NCBI GenBank assembly: GCA_014529385.2
Contig: CM043944.1
Location: forward strand, 86,083,884-86,147,883
Source: Adiantum capillus-veneris
Taxonomy: Eukaryota; Streptophyta; Polypodiopsida; Polypodiales; Pteridaceae
Reading direction: 5' to 3'
Length of the DNA stretch: 64,000 nucleotides
A model generated the notes under the pieces. It was not told where the DNA came from, did not search any database, and saw nothing but the letters and a program-made list of their open reading frames with translations. This document shows, piece after piece, positions 1 to 9,855 of the stretch. Positions within the stretch are counted from its first letter, which is position 1. The number at the start of each line of letters is the position of its first letter. The translations under genes were made by a program, and so were the position numbers.

Positions 1-578
1 AGAGATACAGATATATAAAGATGTACCAGTACACTAGTTCAACAGAAAGACAGAGAACACAGAGAGACAGAGAAGCAGAAAGACAGAGAACACAGAGAGG
101 CAGAGAGACAGAGAACATAGAGAGAAAGCTAAGAGACCTTGTGAGGCTTAGATCATCTTGTATAGAGTGTTGTTATCTGGGAAAACACACTCATTGTACT
201 TGGGACTTTAACCTCTAGCTTGGGTTTGGGGATCAACCATTCAGTCTCACAGAAGTACCTATACTGTGTACCATTGGTACTTTCCGAGTACCTGTCTAGG
301 TACTTCCAGAGTACCATAACTGTCTGTTTGGTACTATTTACTCTCTGTTATTAGTACTGTTAAGACTGTGTCACAGTACCTGTATTGGTAATCTGCAAGT
401 ACCTAGGTGCATTGGTAGTTTGCAAGTACCAATATTGTATCTCAAGGAAGCTTCATCATCAATAAAGATATTCCTTTCAGTATATCATTGTCTCTCTCAT
501 ATATTTCAGTTAAACACTTGTCATTCTCACACATATCTTAGCACAAAGATCCATCCCTTCACTCCCCTATTTTTCACA
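1..578 (+). mobile_element. 3' portion of an LTR, truncated by the window edge
   Basis: Seen: a GA-rich minisatellite at 44-125 (a unit beginning AGAAAGACAGAGAACAC recurs at 44 and 77, with a variant at 103). A cluster of GGTAC/GTACC words follows at 245-435, then an AATAAA signal at 461-466, CT-rich sequence, and an end in ...TTTTCACA at 578, directly before gypsy protease coding sequence. A CA terminus abutting a broken coding region is how LTR insertions end, so this is probably the right-hand LTR of an element that interrupted element 1 near its gag/protease junction. The other end and any target duplication lie outside the window. No protein domain is seen; copia or gypsy origin is undecided. 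Confidence 0.5.
461..466 (+). terminator. putative LTR polyadenylation signal AATAAA
   Basis: The hexamer AATAAA lies about 112 nt before the inferred LTR end at 578 and is followed by T/C-rich sequence, as expected near the R/U5 boundary of a plant LTR. The assignment rests on position only. Confidence 0.35.
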
Positions 579-585
579 GGCAGAA

Positions 586-2792
586 TTGTTAAAAATTAGG
601 CCAAGCATGTGGACGGAAGTGGGCAAATGTCTTGAAAATTTTGGCATAAGGAGACCTCTTAAGTTCTTCGAAACCGAGCTTAATGATACCGAACCGAAGA
701 AAGTCGACACTAAACCAGTGCCACTCAACAAGGTAGGAGAGTATTGTGAAGGTGAAGATGGCAACACAACCCTACCAGTTGAGTATAACGGCATAGAGAC
801 TAAGGCAATACTTGATAGTGGGGCTGGCATTTCCATTGCGACCAAAATGCTATGGGAAAAATGGGGAAAACCAACAATACGAACAACTAGAATGAAATTG
901 CAACTGGCGGATGGTCACATAGAAAGGCCTATAGGATTGCTTGAGGCAATTGTGGTATCTTCCTGTGGCATAGAGTACGAACATACCTTTGAAATTGTAG
1001 ATTTCGGCAAGAAGAACAACTATGAAATTATCCTTGGTAGGCCGTTCATGAGGCAACTCAAAATGGTGCAGGACTGGGGGTATGATTATTTGTATCTTAG
1101 ACATGCTGAAACTACTACACGCGTAAACATGAAAAATCATAGCTACCATGATGTCACAAGAACCCCTGTGGAAGAATTTGACTCAGCCACTATTAGTGGA
1201 TCAGAAGTCCCAGCGTGGCTTTGTAAGAAAAAGGAGATATGGATGTGCGGGGCATCTCAATGTAGTGAATTTGACCACAATGAAAGGACACTAGAGAGGG
1301 CCTTGGAAGACGATGCATATATTCGAGAACCTTTTCCTGAAGAAAAGCTCGAACCCCTAGAATGGTCTCAAATTTTGGCTACATTGGATATATGCGTCAA
1401 TGAAGTCACTCCCACCAAATTTTGTGATGAGAATGGCTACGATATCATACCATACTACATGTTGAGCAAAATTGTGGAGGAGGAAGAGAATGATGGAGAT
1501 ACTGAGAATATGAGGATAAATAAAACAGAAATGAAACTTGAGATTAAGATAGTGGGCTATGTGGACATCCCTACTAAAGAAATCAAGTAGGAGGGAGAAG
1601 AATTTTATGATTCTTCTTATCAAAGTGAAAACAAGGATAACACGGATGACGAGAAGTCAAAAAATACGGAGGGAGATGACAATCAAGATCAAGACAATGA
1701 CGTCTTCTACAATTTCCCAAACCAAAGTGAGAGATGCCAAAAAAGATACAAGAGTAAACAACACCATATCAGTCCACCAACCAGGCTGAGACCCATGCCG
1801 GAGTTTAAGGGTAAGACACATTTCCTTATGAACATTCATGTTGTTGATTGTGCTAAGGATAAAGTGTCAGGAAGATTTCTTAAGGTTGTTGAAGACTCGG
1901 GATTTAAGTCCAGACTGTTGAAACCTAGGAAAACCAGCAAAGCAAAAAAAAGAGTTGCAACAGAAAAACTGAATGTCTGTGGTAGTCCAATTATGACGAA
2001 AATTGAATGGAAAACGAGATACAATGAGTTGAAACAAAAAATTAAAAATGTATGGACAACTGAAATGGAAAGTAGCGATGGAACGAACACTAGTGATGGG
2101 AGTAAAAAGATAGATGTACCTCCTCACTATTGTAAGTACACCATTCAGGAAAGAAGATTGGTGGTTCAGCAACCAATGAGGGAGCCTAAATCAAACGAGT
2201 CCTATGATGGGCCAGAGAACGCCAAGAAAATAGACTTAGCAGAGCCAGGAGAAAATCCTCGACCTGCTTACATTGCCACAGATCTAGGTCGAGAAGAAGA
2301 GGACTTACTAATCAAAACACTTAAGGAATTTCGAGATGTATTTGCATGGTCGTACAAAGATTTGAAGGGAGTGGATCCTAACATTTGTGAACATTCAATC
2401 CCTCTGAAGTCTGATGCAAAGCCAAGCAAACAACGTCCATACACGTATAATGAGACATTCGCCAAAAGGATAAAAGAGGAGATAGAAAAACTTATGGAGG
2501 CTGGATTTATTTATGAGATAGAACACACGGATTGGGTGTCCCCGATAGTGGTGGTACCAAAGAAAAACGGGAAATTACGAGTGTGTGTGAATCTCAAGAA
2601 GGTAAACGCAACAACAATAAGGGACAACTACCCTCTTCCTATCACTGAACACGTCCTAGAACGAGTAGCAGGCAAGCAAGCCTATAGCTTTATGGACGGA
2701 TTCTCTGGTTATAACCAATTGGGGGTCAAACTAGAAGATCAATACAAAACAGCATTTGCAACAGAATGGGGCATATATGCGTTTAGGGTAAT
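586..2792 (+). pseudogene. Element 1 aspartic protease and N-terminal half of reverse transcriptase
   Basis: One frame runs from 586 to 2792 with a single TAG at 1588-1590. The retropepsin region has the catalytic triplet D-S-G-A near residues 77-80 and a later ILGRPFM motif (the flap/ILG region of gypsy proteases). After an acidic linker (about 1591-1790) the RT begins: FAWSYKDLKGV, then WVSPIVVVPKKNGK (the usual gypsy RT start), NYPLPI, and FSGYNQ. RT stops at FRV where the copia element entered. The TAG could be a decay mutation or a readthrough stop; three more stops downstream in the same pol favour decay. The start at 586 is only the first ATG after the upstream insertion; gag should precede it. 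Confidence 0.85.
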
Positions 2793-3010
2793 TGATGAGT
2801 GTGCGTGTGCGTGTGCGTGTACGGAGTGTGTGCAAGAGAGGGGAAGAAGAGAATTGGGGAAGGGGGAGATACACAGGCAGCCAGCCAATGTGTGGGTTAG
2901 TGGAGAAGAAAGAGAAGAGTCAACTCTTCCTCTTTCTCTCCCTATATTGAATAGGGAAAATCAAGTGTACAAGGGTGGTTTCCCACGGCCACCTGGCCTA
3001 CACCCCAACA
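2793..3010 (-). repeat. Copia 3' LTR (218 bp)
   Basis: Starts TGATGAG, ends CACCCCAACA, and is preceded by target duplication GTAAT at 2788-2792. It is 6 bp longer than its partner because of one extra CGTGTG unit near the start. A short CCTAT...ATAGG inverted repeat surrounds an AT core. Confidence 0.95.
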
Positions 3011-3021
3011 ACCTCCCACTT
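3011..3021 (-). other. Copia polypurine tract
   Basis: On the minus strand AAGTGGGAGGT lies directly against the 3' LTR, the position and composition of the plus-strand primer tract of copia elements. Confidence 0.75.
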
Positions 3022-3129
3022 GAAGGTCATGGTGGTCAATAGTGGCATTAGTATAGTTAGTCTATACAAAATTGATGAAGCATTGCCGAGGCTTCATCCT
3101 ACACCCATAAGTTCTATACAATGTGTAAA

Positions 3130-5676
3130 TCACTCCGAGGCTAGGCTCTTTGTGAGAGCATCTGCGGGGTTGTCATCAGTGTGAACCTTGACAAGCTCGA
3201 TACGCTTGCCAGCCAATGCATCTCGTATGACATGGTATTTGACCTCTATGTGTTTTGACTTTGAGTGAAACACTAGATTCTTTGCCAAAGCAATGGCACT
3301 CTGACTATCACAATGTAGTACTGGAACCTCGTGGATGCCCAAATCTCCCACTAGACAAGCCAACCATATGGCTTCTTTGCTGGCGTCAGATGCAGCAACA
3401 TATTCTGCCTCAGTGGTAGATGAAGACGTGCAATCTTGGAGGCACGATCTCCAAGAGATAGCTGCTCCAGCAAGCATGAACACATAGCCAGATGTGGATC
3501 TTCTACGATCCACGCAACCCGCATAATCCGCATCCATGTAACCTACAATAGATGCATCACTGTTTCCGAAGCGTAAACACTTGCTAGCTGTACCTTTCAA
3601 ATATCTGAGGATTTTCTTCACTACTTCCCAATGTTTCTTGCCAAGGTTTGCCATGTACCTACTAACCACTCCCACTGCATGTGCAATGTCTGGTCTTGTG
3701 GCTACCATAGCGTACATCAAACTGCCAACTGCTGAAGAATATGGTACTTTCACCATTTCCTCTTTCTCAGCCACTGTCTTGGGAGAGTCTTCCTTGCTAT
3801 GTTTGGAGTATGCTTGCATTGGGATACTCAATGAATTCCCCCCCTGCATACTAAAACGTTGCAAGACTTTGTGAATGTACTTTTCTTGAGATAATTCAAG
3901 AATTCCACGTTGCCTATCTCTCTTGATGTGCATACCAAGAAAGTGATTGGCATCTCCCAAATCCTTCATGGAAAACTGAGTGCTTAGCATCTTTTTCAAC
4001 TGATTGATTTCATCAATTGATTTGCCTACGATAAGCATATCATCTACATACAAGATCAAGATGATTAAAGAACCATCGTTCAACCTTTTTGTGTATAAGC
4101 AGTGGTCCTCTTGACTTCTAATGTAACCCTGAGACTGCATGAATTTGTCGAATTTTTGATACCATTGCCTTGAACCTTGCTTGAGGCCATAGAGTGCCTT
4201 TTTAAGTCTACAAACCAATTCTGTCTTCGTTGGTTTTTGGGTTTCACATACGAAGCCCTCTAGTTGTTTCATGTAGACATCTTCATCTAGATCCCTGTGA
4301 AGAAATGCTGTGTTCACATCCATTTGGACAAGTTCCATGTCTTGGATAGCAACCAAGCCAAGCACGGTGCGAAGTGTAGTCATCTTGACTACTGGAGAGA
4401 AAATCTCATCAAAATCCACACCTTTTTGCTGCTTGAAACCCTTGGCAACTAGACGAGCCTTGTATCTAGGCTCGGGATCTTCCGCTGTATACTTCTTCTT
4501 GTATACCCACTTGCAAGGTAAAGCATTTTTGCCTTTTGGTAATTCAACCAAATCCCATGTCTCATTAGCCACAATCAAATTGTATTCAGATTGCATAGCC
4601 TGCTCCCACTTAACGCTATCCTCCATTTGTATAGCTTCTTTGTAGTAGGTTGGCTCTCCACTGTCAATGACCAAAATGTGGTGTATACCCGGCTCAAACC
4701 GCTCGGGCACACGTGATACTCTCTCAGAGCGTCTCAGTGCCTGACTGCTGGACTCCGCTCTCTCCGGAGCAATAGTAGTACCTTGCACTCGAGGAGTGGG
4801 TGCAACACTACTGAACTGAGTTGGTTCGGAGGCTACATCCTCAAAAAGAACACGTCTGTACTCAACATCTTTGATAGGCTTCTTGTGCATTTTTGATTCA
4901 TTGAAAATCACATGTGAGCTACGAATGACTTTGTTTGATTCTGGGTGCCAGAGACGATATCCCATCTCTCCGTTTGCACCATAGCCAATAAAGATGCATT
5001 TGTGTGATCTGGGATCTAACTTCGGACGAAGTTCTTTGGGCACATGTGCATATGCCTCACATCCAAATACACGTAAATGCTCATAGCTTGGCCTTTTTCC
5101 AGTCCATAATTCCTCTGGAATTTTGAAATTCAAAGGAGAACTAGGTGACCTGTTGATGATGTGCATTGTTGTCAGAACAGCTTCCCCCCAAAACTCTGGA
5201 TTAAGCTTCGCCATAGACATCATAGAGACAACTCGCTCTTGAATCTTACGATTCATTCTTTCAGCTATCCCATTTTGTGCAGGTGTGTATGGAGCAGTAA
5301 ACTGCCGCCGAATGCCTCTTCTATTGCAAAAATCCTTGAACTCTGTGGAGACGTATTCTCCACCATTGTCCGTGCGAAAAGCTTTGAGCTTTGTTCCTGA
5401 TTGGTTCTCAACCATGGCGAGGAATTTTTGGAATGTCGAAAAAACTTCTTCCTTACACTTAAGGAGATACACCCACACCTTTCTGGTAGAATCATCTATG
5501 AACGTGAGAAAGTAGTTCGACCCCCCTAGAGTTTTATGTGGCATTGGACCACACAAATCACTGTGCACCAAGTCTAGAGGTTCGCCTAGTTTCTTATTCA
5601 ATGGCGAAGATGTCAATCTAGTCTGTTTGCCATATAGACAATGCTCACACAATGGAAAGTCCGTGTAATCTAACAC
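3130..5676 (-). pseudogene. Copia integrase, reverse transcriptase and RNase H
   Basis: An open 848-codon stretch, in a different frame from the upstream gag/protease. The integrase zinc segment ends CEHCLYGKQTR. The catalytic core shows D in DLVHSDLCGPM, D in FRTDNGGEY, and E in PAQNGIAERMNR. RT shows KWVYKKKY, FDEIFSPVVKM, the variant MDVNTAFLHRD (usually DVKTAFLHG), YGLKQ and the active site YVDDM. RNase H shows ADYAGC, STSGY, SSTTEAEY and the tail DNPADALTK. Length and order (INT before RT) are those of a complete Ty1/copia pol. It ends in TGA at 3130-3132. A one-base shift at about 5690-5700 separates it from the upstream frame, so as sequenced it would not be made as one polyprotein. 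Confidence 0.93.
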
Positions 5677-7225
5677 AGGTAAGTAGCCAAAACGCCTGAA
5701 GTGTTTTCATTCCTTTTTGGCTAATATGTCCTAGCCGGCTATGCCACAACTCAGGAGACGGCAGCTCAGCAACATAGATAGAGTGTTCGTCGACACTCGA
5801 AACAAACAAAGAGTACAGGGATCCGTTTTTATTGCCTTTCATCATGATAAGGTTGTTCTTGCGGATCATCCAAGAACGATTACCAAAAACTGTAGTGTAG
5901 CCAAGTTCATCCAATTTCCCTATAGAAAGCAAGCTTTTGGTAAGCTTGGGCACATGTCTGACATTCTGCAGCACAAAAGTAGTGCCATTATGCATCTGAA
6001 GTTTCACATCACCAATGCCAATAATGTCAAGCTCATAGGAATCACCAAGCTTGACTATTCCATGCTTGGATGCATAAGAGGAAAACCACTCTCTATGCGG
6101 TGTGACATGAAAACTTGCACCAGAATCAAGGATCCAATTCTGTGCATAACCCTCATCCTGTGCAACCAAAGCATCTGGAGTGAGATCTGAAGTGAAAATG
6201 AGAACATCTAAGGCATCTTTTGTCACCTCGGCATGAATCTCTGTGGGCATAATGAGCATCACTGGAGGAGGAGCATCCTCTACTGCAGTGGTAGGCATGG
6301 GAGACTCAACAATATTGAGCTCCTCAATCTTTACTGTAATTTTGCCTTTGCCAAAATTATCCTTTTGCATGTTTTTCTGATCTCTTAGGAAATTGCGACA
6401 ATCCTTTTTGTAATGACCCTTCTTGTGGCAATAGTAACACTCGACAGTTTTGGCATTGCGGTCTCTACTTTGGTTCCTGTGTCTGCTAGGACTACGAGGA
6501 TTTCGCTCTCTACTTTGGTTCCTGTGTCTGCTAGGACTACGAGGATTTCTCTCTCTACTTTTGCTTTTGTATTTGTTCCTGTCACGGCCTCTTGCCTTCG
6601 TTGAACTGCCAGCCATATATGCATCTCCATGACTAGCATTATCGAGAGATTTACGATGAATCTCTTCAGTGAGCAATGCATTTGTGACAGCATTGAACTC
6701 TAACTTTCCATTCGGAGCTGAATTGCTAATGGTTGTGCAAAAGATATCCCATGAACTGGGTAGAGAGCATAATAAGAAGATAGACTTGAGTTCATCGTCA
6801 AACTCCTTAAAGCCCTGAGATGTCAGTTGACTGAACAAGGAGTTGAACTCATTTAAATGACTGGAAACTGTGCTACCTTCTTTCATGTTGAGCTTCATAA
6901 GCTTTTTCATGAGAAAAACTTTGTTGGATGCACTTTTGCTCTCCTATGCTGAACATAAGCTATCCCAAAGTTCCTTGGTTGTTGTCTTCTCGATGATAGT
7001 GAAGAAGACTGACTCGGCTAGATGTAGACGTATCGTAGCCATGGCTTTTGCATCCAAAAGCTCCCATTGAGCTTGTGTATAATTATCATCCTCTGCGCGC
7101 TCTTTCAACGGTTCGGAGAGGCCTTTGTTTATCAAAACATCTTTCATGCGCTCTTTCCACATGGTGAAGTTGCTACCATCGAGCTTCCGAATGAAATACT
7201 CCTCCTTTTCTGAAGAAGAAGCCAT
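5645..7225 (-). pseudogene. Copia gag, zinc knuckle and protease (one nonsense codon)
   Basis: Starts at ATG 7225 (MASSSEKEEYF). The opening LDGSNFTMWKERM pattern is typical of plant copia gag. An in-frame TAG at 6944-6946 interrupts gag where a sense codon is expected, and reading resumes in the same frame. Further on are the UBN2-type gag stretch, a zinc knuckle CYYCHKKGHYKKDC (CX2CX4HX4C), a protease with NWILDSGASFH, and the pre-integrase motif ELWHSRLGH. The frame then slips at about 5690-5700 into integrase. An SR/RN-rich 15-residue segment before the knuckle is duplicated. Both lesions are single events in a young copy, so assembly error is a possible alternative. Confidence 0.92.
6463..6552 (-). 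repeat. 45-bp in-frame tandem duplication in copia gag
   Basis: The plus-strand words CTCTACTT...CTAGGACTACGAGG repeat with a period of exactly 45 bp (starts 6463 and 6508). This duplicates a basic SR-rich 15-residue block just before the zinc knuckle. The length is a multiple of three, so the frame is kept; basic residues here usually help RNA binding. Confidence 0.85.
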
Positions 7226-8580
7226 CGCTGATAAGAGGGTTTGAAAGGTGACAAACTATGGCGAGACGCTGTAGAAATTTGGGCAGAGTAACCTTTGTAT
7301 CGGGAGTAAAATCTCAACCGAAATAGACTCGAAAGTGCCAACAATGGAAGTCACAACTCGCGGGAAGTAAATCCGGCAGAGTTTCCTTTGTATGAGGAGT
7401 CAAAACTCAACTCAAAATGCATATAAATGTGCCAACTGCACTAATTGGGCATCTCCTGCACAAAACCACTGCTATGTGAGTGCCAACTTGGCGTCAAAAG
7501 CATAAATAACCGTCCAGATACATATCCTATGGCGAGGGTACCGTAAAGGGGAACTCCAGCTACCTGTATCACCGAAGGTGACTCAACATTCGAGCACACC
7601 CCAGCTCAAAGAAAACCTCACGCTATCGACCCTCCAAAAGGCTAATGCGGACACAAATGCACTAGCCACAGTCTCAGAAAGGGCTCTTCCAGTCCGAGTC
7701 TCAGAAACGGCCGGGAAAAACTGCCAAAATAGCCAAAAAAATGGCTCCACACGGAGTACAGTGGGCAGTGTCCGCAACTCAACGTACATGAGTAAAATCG
7801 CGCTCAAACAGGCGCCAAGAACTGCTGCATGCAGTGAAAGTGATATCTACGGGGCTATCTTCTCTCAAAAGAGCTCAGTAGCACTATTTGTGTTCACAAC
7901 AAAATGCATCTGCAACGCATGTGTCCACAGCGAATCTGCTGTCGAAATGACTGCCAAATCGCCTTTGAAAGCGCTGTGTCTGGTAATCTGGAGAATCTGG
8001 GAGTGAATGGGCTGAAAAACCCCCCCTGTAGCCTGTAACCTGCGTGTCGGTGTCGCTATGTGCCGATTTCTGCCGCCGGGCAAAAATATGCTGGTCGAAT
8101 AGTTGCCAAAGGTGTCATATCCGTAAACTGTGTAGTACAGGGCGCTCGGTGCCGATGCCGGGTGTCACTCCTCTATGATAGAGGTACCTCACCCGCGCAT
8201 GTCGCAAGCACGGTTGTCGATCGCGGAAACGCGCTCATGTGGGGAAGCGCCCGGTGTCTAGGTCGGATGTCGGAGATCCGCCGCAATGAGGAGTGTCGAG
8301 CCGGTGCGCATGAGCGGTGTCGATGTCGATGTCGCCTTCCACCGCCGAGCGGAAGTGGCTAGCCGAGTAGCTGTAAAACGCCAATGCTCGAAGCCGATAT
8401 CGAGCGGTCAATATCGAGTTGGATCGGTATCAATCGCAGATATCGCTCGATCTGTCAAGATCGCTCTCAAGCTTGTCTGACTCGGTGTGTGGACGTCGTC
8501 GTCGGATCACGATGTCAAAGAAGTAGATGTCGAAATCAGAGAATCGCTGATGATGACGATGAGACTCTGGTATCTTCCAA

Positions 8581-8627
<47 letters not shown>

Positions 8628-9629
8628 ATGTTTAAGAGAGTTGTGTGTGAGGTTGTCGACGGGTGTGGTGGGAATGGGGGTTTACACACATATTGCAATG
8701 AGGTGATTTTTTGTTTTTTTAAAAATTTATTGTCAATTACTGCCTGCAGCTTCAGAGTCGACGACTCTCTCTCTCTCTCTGTGTGTGTGTGTGTATTTCC
8801 CTGCACACGGAGACGCTATCTCTCTCTCTGACTTGTCTTTGTAGGTAGCGCTACTACTTAGTCTACCTGTGACACGGCCTGCTCGGTACTGCCCGACTGA
8901 GTCGATTGCTCACGACCATTGACGAAATTGGCCTACTCGGCATTCTGCTGCACCTCCACCTCTTCTGCTTGGGCCGAGGGCTGCTCGATGCCTCTATTAT
9001 GCTCAATTGCACGACCTCACTGCTGCTTGGTCGATTGCTGTAGCGCTGGTCGAATCCTTGCTTGGTGTAATACACACACAGTGTGTGTGTGCTCTTGCAG
9101 ATTGCAGCGCTACAGCCCTGCTTGATCCTTCCTTTCTGTGAGCAATTCCAATGCTCACAGCCCGATGTCTATTGCAATGCCTTGACTACAAATCGATTTC
9201 CGATTCACACACACTTAAATCGATTGTGCTTGCTTGCTTGCAATTCTGCCGACTGTGTCTTGCTACTTGCTTTGATTTCGAGCTTGCAATGCTTCCAATT
9301 TGCTTGCCATTGAGTGTGTAATCTGCTCCTCTCGTGACCTGCTGCCGACTCTCTGTCTGCCTTGGTGAGCTTCCCAAAGCTCTTCTCAAAGGCCTTGCTT
9401 CTGGTTTTCTGCAGACCTACCAAAAAGCTCCAAGATCCCCTCCAAGTCCTCCAAGACAAGAGGGGCTGCACACACCGGAGTTGAACCGCCGATGTCCGAG
9501 GTCTTTGATCTCTTCCGTTCAAGCCCTGCTCTTCGTAAGATCTGCCACCATCGTTGAGCTCAAACTTGAGCTCCGAACTCCATTGTTTCCGAGTCAATCA
9601 AGTTGCGTGCGTGGTTCGTCGCTGCCGTA
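7226..9629 (-). other. Unusually long copia leader (about 2.4 kb) between PBS and gag
   Basis: No retroviral domain is found between the PBS (9630) and the gag ATG (7225). The segment 7550-8560 is rich in CpG and in ATCG/TCGAT words, unlike the surrounding AT-rich DNA. Two CT/GT microsatellites occur (about 8579-8628 and 8766-8794). A minus-strand ORF of 130 codons (9597-9205, basic, no recognised domain) begins 33 nt after the PBS. A short stem ATCGAGCG/CGCTCGAT is possible at 8398-8405 and 8444-8451. It may be captured host sequence, an internal ribosome entry or packaging region, or a second insertion without visible ends; the sequence does not decide. Confidence 0.6.
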
Positions 9630-9641
9630 GCTCTGATACCA
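9630..9641 (-). other. Copia primer-binding site (initiator Met tRNA)
   Basis: On the minus strand this reads TGGTATCAGAGC, the exact 12 nt complementary to the 3' end of plant initiator tRNA-Met. It lies two bases inside the 5' LTR. It fixes the element's orientation as minus. Confidence 0.95.
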
Positions 9642-9643
9642 AA

Positions 9644-9855
9644 TGATGAGTGCGCGTGTGCGTGTACGGAGTGTGTGCAAGAGAGGGGAAGAAGAGAATT
9701 GGGGAAGGGGGAGATACACAGGCAGCCAGCCACTGTGTGGGTTAGTGGAGAAGAAAGAGAAGAGTCAACTCTTCCTCTTTCTCTCCCTATATTGAATAGG
9801 GAAAATCAAGTGTACAAGGGTGGTTTCCCACGGCCACCTGGCCTACACCCCAACA
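9644..9855 (-). repeat. Copia 5' LTR (212 bp)
   Basis: Direct repeat of 2793-3010 with the same TGATGAG and CCAACA ends, followed by the target duplication GTAAT at 9856-9860. A single A/C difference (CCAGCCAC versus CCAGCCAA) and a T/C change near the start are the only substitutions I found. Confidence 0.95.

Larger units (their letters stand above)
2793..9855 (-). mobile_element. Ty1/copia retrotransposon inserted in element 1 RT
   Basis: A full-length 7,063-bp copia element on the minus strand. Both LTRs begin TGATGAG and end CCAACA (plus-strand view). The target duplication GTAAT is perfect (2788-2792 and 9856-9860). A PBS complementary to initiator-Met tRNA lies just inside the right LTR, and a purine tract just inside the left LTR. 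Over their alignable length the LTRs differ by two substitutions and one 6-bp microsatellite unit, so the insertion is recent. Coding is nearly complete, with one in-frame TAG in gag and one frameshift before integrase. It could be silent itself yet mobilised in trans. The leader of about 2.4 kb between PBS and gag is unusually long. Confidence 0.95.

Noticed and set aside
586-3042. Continuation of the gypsy RT ORF past 2792 to 3042
   Set aside because: The last 83 codons are translated copia LTR; the real RT resumes at 9856.
8507-8831. ORFs over CT/GT repeats in the copia leader
   Set aside because: Open only because of the dinucleotide repeats; the flanking residues show no domain.
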